Positions 59,688 to 64,000 of a stretch of 64,000 bases of DNA are shown piece by piece (position 1 is the stretch's first letter; every line of letters starts with the position of its first letter). The stretch is taken from NCBI RefSeq assembly GCF_041734735.1, contig NC_134897.1, forward strand, positions 5,055,204-5,119,203, read 5' to 3'. The DNA is from Babylonia areolata. Taxonomy: Eukaryota > Mollusca > Gastropoda > Neogastropoda > Buccinidae. Position numbers and translations under genes: made by a program. The notes below the pieces were generated by a model, which did not search any database, was not told the DNA's origin, and saw nothing but the letters and a program-made list of their open reading frames with translations.

Positions 59688-59797
59688 CTACAGCGGTCAA
59701 GTTTATATCAGCGTGATCAGTATGATTTATTCTATTTTATCGTGAAAAGAACGGTTTTGTTGCAGACATTTTGACCATTTTTGTATCTGCCCTGGAC

Positions 59798-59883
59798 TAA
59801 CAAGGTTTTAATCACTGACATGTATCTACATACAAGTAAGTGCCATTGCGTGCGTGTGTATGCATGGAAATTTGTAGTGCGCG

Positions 59884-59921
<38 letters not shown>

Positions 59922-61957
59922 TGTGTGTGTGTGCGTGTGTGCGTGAATGTGTGCACGTGCTTGTGTGCGCAAGCGCATGTGTATGCATACGTATCTGTAT
60001 TTAAGCGCGCGCATGCACACACATACTCTCTCTCTCTAAAACATTTTAAATCTTGAAATGTGAAAGTTGTCTTCGATGTGATATCGATTGACATCTTAAA
60101 TATTATTTAACAAAGTTTAGATTTGGAGTAACAGATGTGGTAATTCATCGTGATCAATATAATGAAGTTTCCACCAATACTTTCGACATGACTGTTGTGT
60201 AAAACTGGAAAAAAAAGTTGAAATGCTTGTTTCATTTTGCTGCCCTGCTTTGTATGATCTCGGGATAGATAGCATTCCTAGAAAATTTTGGATAAACCCA
60301 TGTCTCTTTCATGTTACCTTGTTGAGGCGTGCTAATGCAGTTAGAAAATAAGATAATAGCTTCTGAATGCTTTCTTATGACACTGATTTCAATATCTGAA
60401 GAAATTGTCCACTCATTTTTGTTTGTACTTACATTATTCTTTTGTTCGTTATAAATGTCGTATTTGTATTTGGATCCCTTTCAGAAGGGGCTGTAGCCTG
60501 TACTGAATAAAGTTTCGTTTCGTTTACTTTAAACTCTCTCTCTGTTTCTGTCTCTGTCTCTCTCTACACATGCACGCGATTTTATTTGCTTTTATATAGA
60601 TACATCAGTGATTACAACATTATCCACCACAATCAGTAATTCGTGTGCACGCACGCACACATGCAATAGCACGCTTTTTGGGGGGAGAAATGGAAAACCC
60701 TTGTGTTGCCCTACACATCTGATTCATCTGTGGTATTCATGTCTCTGTTTCTCTCTCTGACTTCAGCCACTGAGGGATCTCAGTGTGCTGCTGTCTTGGG
60801 CTTTTGTTCTGGATGCTGTTTACAGCACTGGAAAGTCACTTGTTCAAATTTAAACAAAAGACAGAGTAAGGAATGAACATTTTAACTGAACGAGGGAGGG
60901 GAGACGGGTTTGTGTGTCGGAGGTGGGGTAGGATGGGGTGCTAAAGATTCAAAGAAATTTAATCCTTTTGCTCCTTTTTGGGGCGTGGAGAATACAATAA
61001 CAATACATACTCATTGAATCACAACTTCAGTCCAACAATGTCTCCGAAACACGCAAAAACGCACATCCACGCAAACACACACACACGCTAATGATGATTT
61101 GCAACAAAAGAAATCAAACTTAATAATACTGACAAGTATGTTTTAGATGTAACAAAAGTTACACAACCTTTCCAAATTTTATGAATTTACTCTAAGTTGT
61201 GTTTTTTCCCAGCACTGAATAAATTGCATAAACCGAACATCGACGTATGTGATTTATATTTATACGTGTAGGTGTAGGTTCCCTTCCCCCGTCACTTAAC
61301 TATAACATGAAAAAGAAATACGACTTTTTTTTCATTAGGTGAAACATATAGTGTTTCTTTCTGAATTGACTGAAAATGGCTGTGTTGTCAGCGGCAAGTT
61401 GGTGAGAATGGGTAGACTCGATAAAAGGGCATGGGAAGTGGGGTGTATGCCGCAAATCAGAAATGACCTAGGATTCAGGCCAGATGGGTGGTGTGTGTGC
61501 TGCTGTCAGGCTGAAGACGTGTCATGACAGCTGCAATCGGTTGGTGCCTGGGAGTGAAATGAAAACTTTCCCCACCCGGAACAGATTACCCCTTAGCTTG
61601 GCATCGTTGTTTAATTTGATTTTCAAAATTTGTACAGACCCCGTCGATAGAATGATATGTATTAGCAGTATATGGGTATGAAACATTTGCGCTAAATATG
61701 TTTTGGTTTTTTTTAATTGATGATCTAGTGACTGAATATTGTCCGTTCTTCCCCTTTTGATATAATCTATTCACTTCACAGTACATACTTCGTGGTGGAT
61801 GTACTCGATCCTAACACATTGTTTCTGCTTCTCTTTCATGTTTGCTGCGGAACTTTGCATGATACCCGGAATGTGCTGTGTGGATGTGGTTTGGCCCTGA
61901 TGCGCGTGCTGATCCTTCTGTCACTGTGCCAACTACCCCCACCCCCACCCACCACAG
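59798..61957. other. End of COUP-TF intron 1
   Basis: A GA/GT microsatellite lies at 59889-59936. A possible LINE/SINE 3' end lies near 60500 (gaataaagtttcgtttcg). The last 40 bp are C-rich (ccccacccccacccaccac) and form the polypyrimidine-like acceptor of exon 2. No other gene is recognised. Confidence 0.5.
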
Positions 61958-62491
61958 CGGTACAACGGGGCCGGATCCCTCCATCCCAGCATCCCTTCAT
62001 GGGTCCTATGGCCTTCTCCAGTGGAGGTCCCGAGCTGAACGGTCACAGTTACGTGTCCTCCTTCATCTCCATGCTACTGAGGGCCGAGCCCTACCCCGCT
62101 TCGCGCTTCGGCAGCTGTGCCATGGGGCAGCCCAACATCATGGGCATCGAGAACATGTGCGAGCTCGCCGCGCGCCTCCTCTTCTCCGCCGTGGAGTGGG
62201 CCCGCAACATCCCCTTCTTCCCAGACCTGCAGATCACGGACCAGGTTGCGCTGCTCCGCCTGGGGTGGAGCGAGCTGTTCGTGCTGAACGCGGCGCAGTG
62301 CTCCATGCCACTCCACACGGCCCCCCTCCTGGCTGCTGCAGGACTGCACGCGCCGCCTATGTCGGCAGAGCGCGTGGTGGCCGTGATGGACCACATCCGG
62401 ATCTTCCAGGAACAGGTGGAGAAGCTGAAGGCGCTTCACGTGGACACGGCAGAATACTCCTGTCTGAAGGCCATCGTCCTCTTCAGCACCG
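61958..62491 (+). CDS. NR2F (svp/COUP-TF): COUP-TF / seven-up (NR2F), exon 2: hinge and most of the ligand-binding domain
   Basis: This exon codes 178 residues. The acceptor is a C-rich tract ending ccaccacag. The first two bases (CG) complete an Ala codon with the last G of exon 1, giving MRRE-A-VQRGR as in other COUP-TFs. A short hinge with [20 protein letters not shown] leads into the ligand-binding domain. Family landmarks are [74 protein letters not shown], and [20 protein letters not shown] followed by [11 protein letters not shown]. The exon ends ACC-G before the donor gtgagt, again phase 1. The rest of the domain, including the AF-2 helix, must lie in a later exon outside the window. 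High GC and codon use differ sharply from the AT-rich intron. No stop or frameshift is seen. Confidence 0.96.
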
Positions 62492-63163
<672 letters not shown>

Positions 63164-63539
63164 TATATATTGAACTCAGGAGTGAGTGCGGACTAGTCGC
63201 CTGACAGGCAAGGCAGGCTCTTTTGCTCTCTCAAGTTTTTAGTGACTGTTTTATTCCCTGCGTTTTAAATTGTGTTTTTATCTGTCAGACTACTTGGTGA
63301 TGGACATACCTTTAATGTGGTGGTTTTATCCTGTTCCATGTGCTTTTAAACTGTTCGTTTGAACATTTTTGCTCTGGGCTTCAGTTTCCTATCGCCGTCC
63401 GCCATTGGTGGAGTATGGCCAACACGCACAGTGTTCAGTGCAAAACATCAACACTGCACGCGCCTCGCCATGCAAATACATTCGGTACCATTTGTTTACA
63501 CTATGACAGTGCACGCACACTCTTTTACCTGAGGATGAG

Positions 63540-64000
63540 ATACGACGTCCTAAAGACTTGAACATTGGCAACAACCTCCCCCGTAAAAAACGATCTTGTC
63601 GGGGCGGAGTGCGGAAAAGGAAAATGATACGGGTCGTTCAAGGTAGAGCAACATTCCAAATCCCGAACCACACATGATTCATAAGGTGAGAGTAAACTCT
63701 TTTAATCTTATTCATATAATCCCCGTGAAGAATCTTCAGTCAACTGATTTACCCTCTCACCCGTCATACCTAAAACTGATGTGTGTGAACGTTCAGTCAT
63801 GAAGACAGAAGGCCGCTTTTATTCACGATGTGATTGTTGACCATGCTTTTGACATTGCCATACTGACTGAGACCTGGTTGTATGAGCAGGGAGACGAATC
63901 ATATATAGCGCAGCTTATGCTGCAAGGGTACAAACTGAAATCATTCCCTAGCCAAGCTAGGAAGGGAGGCGGTATTGCAACTATTATGAGAAGCCATATT
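63540..64000 (+). mobile_element. 5' part of a LINE (leader and endonuclease start), cut by window end
   Basis: A basic stretch (about 63565-63625: NNLPRKKRSCRGGVRKRK) is followed further on by FDIAILTETWLYEQGDESYI and KGGGIATIMRSHI, the start of an apurinic endonuclease with the catalytic TETWL motif. Frames are broken between them. The style is CR1/L2- or Jockey-like; the clade is unassigned. 63164-63539 holds no gene recognised. Confidence 0.7.

Larger units (their letters stand above)
52608..59797. mobile_element. Foldback DNA element, copy 2, split by a LINE
   Basis: This is the reverse complement of the 10282-12990 element. It is bordered by TA at 52606-52607 and 59798-59799 and starts GGCCAGG. 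The first arm is 52608-53245, where a LINE (53246-57606) interrupts it. After the LINE, 57607-58100 has no counterpart in copy 1. 58100-58954 matches the copy 1 centre and 58955-59797 is the second arm. The inner ~210 bp of the first arm is missing at the LINE junction. No transposase is seen. Confidence 0.82.
35077..61957 (+). other. COUP-TF intron 1 (26,881 bp, phase 1)
   Basis: The intron runs from gtcggt at 35077 to the acceptor ending at 61957. It splits the codon between the DNA-binding domain and the hinge, a position I believe is conserved in this family (from memory). Its contents are listed separately: three SINE families, a mariner element, LINE fragments, minisatellites and a nested foldback element. 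No other host exon was recognised inside it on either strand. Confidence 0.9.

Overview
The window looks like nuclear DNA from a repeat-rich invertebrate, most likely a gastropod mollusc. It has spliced genes with a very long intron, tRNA-derived SINEs, several LINE clades, Tc1/mariner-type elements and many CA/TA microsatellites. The mollusc call is inference: I recognise the style of the SINE and LINE sequences but could run no search.

One host gene can be supported: the COUP-TF / seven-up orphan nuclear receptor (NR2F), on the + strand. Exon 1 (34602-35076) carries a low-complexity N-terminus and the whole DNA-binding domain. Exon 2 (61958-62491) carries the hinge and most of the ligand-binding domain. 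Both ends of exon 2 are phase-1 splice sites, and the exon 1/exon 2 joint rebuilds the family sequence MRREAVQRGR. The last exon, with the end of the ligand-binding domain, lies beyond the window. Intron 1 is 26,881 bp and is largely made of mobile elements and tandem repeats.

Layout. 1-3825: APE-RT LINE (minus). 4880-6058: old LINE fragment. 7466-7966: tRNA-like head plus SINE. 10282-12990: foldback DNA element with ~865-bp inverted arms and TA target duplications. 14786-15324: small foldback. 16691-20033: LINE with an intact RT-RNase H frame. 21139-24513: a 52-bp minisatellite split by a 5'-inverted (twin-primed) copy of that LINE, which is itself split by an LTR-like insertion. 25395-28195: RTE-like LINE. 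31900-34500: repeat-poor upstream region of COUP-TF, ending in a 39-bp E-box minisatellite. 34602-62491: COUP-TF. The intron contains SINEs, a mariner element (38134-39783), minisatellites, LINE fragments, and a three-level nest (52608-59797) in which the foldback family carries a LINE that carries a LINE/SINE tail. 63540-64000: start of another LINE.

The most unusual structures are the foldback family with its conserved small frame, the twin-primed LINE, the nested insertions with 11-bp target duplications, nuclear-receptor half-sites at LINE 5' ends inside and upstream of a nuclear-receptor gene, and complementary GU and CA tracts flanking the second splice donor.
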